Of a stretch of DNA of 64,000 bases, positions 62,402 to 64,000 are shown piece after piece (position 1 is the first letter of the stretch; each line of letters begins with the position of its first letter). The position numbers were made by a program, and so were the translations under genes. Under the pieces are notes generated by a model that was not told the DNA's origin, searched no databases, and worked only from the letters and a program-made list of their open reading frames with translations. Source of the stretch: Paenibacillus cellulositrophicus (GTDB lineage Bacteria > Bacillota > Bacilli > Paenibacillales > Paenibacillaceae); the NCBI RefSeq assembly GCF_009363095.1, contig NZ_CP045295.1:5299001-5363000 (forward strand), written 5' to 3'.

Positions 62402-63304
62402 TTGACCTTACAACAGTTAAAATACGTCATCGAAGTCGCCAACCGCGGGTCCATGAATGAAGCGGCCAAACGGCTGTTTATTTCGCAGCCAAGCCTGTCG
62501 AATGCGATCAAGGATCTGGAGGAAGAGCTGAACATTACGATTTTTGAACGGACGAACAAAGGGATTACCCTGTCCAAGGAAGGCGCCGAATTTCTCGGCT
62601 ATGCCCGGCAGGTGACCGAGCAGGCAGAGCTGCTGGAGAGCCGCTATATGAACGCCAAGCCGTCACCGCAGCATTTTTCCTTATCGACCCAGCACTATGC
62701 GTTTGCCGTCAATGCGTTCGTGCATTTGGTCAACGAGTATGGGCAGGACGAATACGAGCTGGCGCTGAGGGAAACGAAGACCCATGAAATTATCCAGGAT
62801 GTCAAAAGCCAGCGGAGCGAAATCGGCATTCTGTACCTCAATGAATTCAACAGCAAGGTCATCAACCGCCTGCTGAAGGACGCCAATTTGAAATTCACGA
62901 GCCTGTTTACGGCCCGGCCTCATATTTTTATCAGCGTCCATAACCCGCTCGCCAAGCAGTCTATTGTGACGATCGACCAGCTGCAGGATTATCCCTACCT
63001 GTCGTTTGAGCAGGGGGAGTACAACTCCTTTCACTTCTCCGAGGAAATTCTGAGCACACTGACGCATCCGAAAAGCATCCGGGTCAACGACCGCGCCACG
63101 CTGTTCAACCTGCTGATCGGACTGAACGGTTATACGATCTCAACCGGTGTTCTCAGCGCCGACCTGAACGGGAACGAGATTATTCCTGTGCCGCTCGACT
63201 GCGACGAGACGATCAATGTCGGCTGGATCTGCCATCAGAATGCGGCGTTGTCCAAGCTGGCGCTGGAGTATATCGAAGCGCTGCACCAGGCGATTTCCGA
63301 TTGA
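62402..63304 (+). CDS. LysR family transcriptional regulator
   Basis: A 300-residue regulator. The winged helix is MTLQQLKYVIEVANRGSMNEAAKRLFISQPSLSNAIKDLE in the first 60 residues, followed by a full effector domain (HFSLSTQHYAFAVNAFVHLV, PHIFISVHNPLAKQSIVTIDQLQDYPYLSFEQGE). The start is TTG at 62402, with GAGAGGG 8 nt upstream. No divergent target is adjacent. Its effector is unknown; the sequence resembles CysL/YofA-like regulators only in general. Confidence 0.9.
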   Translation: MTLQQLKYVIEVANRGSMNEAAKRLFISQPSLSNAIKDLEEELNITIFERTNKGITLSKEGAEFLGYARQVTEQAELLESRYMNAKPSPQHFSLSTQHYAFAVNAFVHLVNEYGQDEYELALRETKTHEIIQDVKSQRSEIGILYLNEFNSKVINRLLKDANLKFTSLFTARPHIFISVHNPLAKQSIVTIDQLQDYPYLSFEQGEYNSFHFSEEILSTLTHPKSIRVNDRATLFNLLIGLNGYTISTGVLSADLNGNEIIPVPLDCDETINVGWICHQNAALSKLALEYIEALHQAISD

Positions 63305-63365
63305 TCCCTAATTTTGAAAATATGGATGAAGCGCCGGGACGTAGTCTCAAGGTATGATTTTTTGC

Positions 63366-63406
63366 AGCCACGCTTGCCGCTGTATGCGGCGGGGGTGGTT
63401 TTTTGT
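63366..63406 (+). terminator. Terminator after the lysR-type gene
   Basis: CCAC and GCCGC pair with GCGGC and GTGG around TGTAT, followed by six T residues. Confidence 0.75.
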
Positions 63407-63481
63407 AACGCATAAGTTGGGTGCTCCATCTCATATATTGTCCAGTGACGGATGGTTATTGATGGGAGGGATACGCCTGCA

Positions 63482-64000
63482 ATGAATGAAGAGGCGCTCT
63501 TTGAGCACAGGTTTTGGCTGCAGATTTTGGGGGATCATGCCCGTTTTATCTACAACGCGCTGGCTTCGAAGGAAGTCAAGGACGTACAGACGGCGGCTTC
63601 GTTCGTCCAATGGTTCGACCGGCTGCTGGGACAGGCGCGCTCGTTCCCTGAGGGACAGCCGCTGACGGAGCTGAACGAACAGGCGAATCAGGCGGTTCAT
63701 GAACTGCGGGCGTTTAAGCTGGATCTTCTCGACCGGGTGCTGCAGCGCAAAGTGGTCATCGGGTTGTCGCCAACATTTATCAATCATATGGTGAACGAGC
63801 TGGAGGAATATGAGCGCATTCTCGCTGAGCTGTTAAAGGGAAATCCGGTTCCCCGTTATCACCCGCTGCATCACGATCTGCTGTGGCTGCCTGACGCGGC
63901 TTTTCACTCGGCATCGATCGCTTCGGATCTCGACGGGGTGGAGCGGAGGCTGATCCAGAGGAGCAAGGAATTTGAGCAGCATTTCAACGAATTTTATTTG
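63482..64000 (+). CDS. DUF2935 protein, 3' end cut by window
   Basis: The frame is open for 173 codons to the window edge. It reads MNEEALFEHRFWLQILGDHARFIYNAL, then LDRVLQRKVVIGLSPTFINHMVNELEEYERIL and YHPLHHDLLWLPDAAFHSASIASDLDGVE (each shortened here). This is the DUF2935 helical bundle, with histidine and glutamate pairs (EHRFW, DHARF, NHMVNELEEY, HHDLLWL) that fit a di-metal site. Function unknown. GGGAGGG lies upstream of the ATG. Confidence 0.85.
   Translation, partial: MNEEALFEHRFWLQILGDHARFIYNALASKEVKDVQTAASFVQWFDRLLGQARSFPEGQPLTELNEQANQAVHELRAFKLDLLDRVLQRKVVIGLSPTFINHMVNELEEYERILAELLKGNPVPRYHPLHHDLLWLPDAAFHSASIASDLDGVERRLIQRSKEFEQHFNEFYL

Overview
This looks like chromosomal DNA of a spore-forming, moderately GC-rich Firmicute, most likely Paenibacillus or a close relative. 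The reasons are strong AGGAGG-type ribosome binding sites with some GTG/TTG starts, a gerA-type spore germination operon, AraC regulators with an extracellular sensor beside LplB/LplC-type sugar permeases, a SigZ-like sigma factor, a YvgK/ModA/ModB locus arranged as in Bacillus subtilis, and Firmicute-type split lasso peptide genes. No rRNA, tRNA, transposase, phage gene or CRISPR array was seen. The window cuts the first gene at its 5' end and the last at its 3' end.

Layout. 1-3.7 kb: the end of a lasso peptide cluster (RRE protein B1, leader peptidase B2, ABC exporter D), preceded in the same operon by a dTDP-glucose 4,6-dehydratase. 3.8-6.7 kb: a MerR regulator with a linked NAD-dependent dehydrogenase sharing a palindromic operator, then an acyl-CoA dehydrogenase-like flavoprotein. 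6.9-9.6 kb: molybdate uptake genes and their regulator, without a ModC ATPase. 10.3-16.9 kb: a six-gene purine nucleoside uptake and salvage operon (binding protein, nucleoside hydrolase, two permeases, ATPase, adenine deaminase). 17.2-29.1 kb: mixed genes, including a decayed arabinanase, a lipoprotein nuclease, a nitroreductase, tandem CodA-like amidohydrolases with a LysR regulator, a methyltransferase, an aldo/keto reductase, a tandem repeat array, a SigZ-like sigma factor and a secreted protein gene split by a stop codon. 29.2-31.2 kb: a TetR/MFS efflux pair.

31.3-50.1 kb is a pectin utilisation locus. Outside the cell or at the surface, pectin is attacked by pectinesterase, GH28, GH105, GH43, a rhamnogalacturonan acetylesterase and an alpha/beta hydrolase. 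Oligosaccharides enter through an LplA/B/C-type ABC transporter. Galacturonate is converted by UxaC, UxaB and UxaA to 2-keto-3-deoxygluconate. A LacI and an AraC regulator sit in the middle, each with candidate operators.

50.1-64 kb: a gerA-gerB-gerC operon, a WYL regulator with a DinB protein, a TetR regulator divergent from a quinone-type oxidoreductase, an ArsR regulator divergent from a DHA2 efflux pump (with a very compact twin promoter and a probably leaderless message), a two-component system divergent from two small membrane proteins, a LysR regulator and a truncated DUF2935 gene.

The observations most worth following are the deoxysugar gene in the lasso cluster, the intergenic repeat family (four tandem copies at 25.6-26.1 kb and one inverted copy at 5.35 kb), the ArsR/MFS control region, the split divergent permease genes of the pectin transporter, and the two genes broken by single stop codons.
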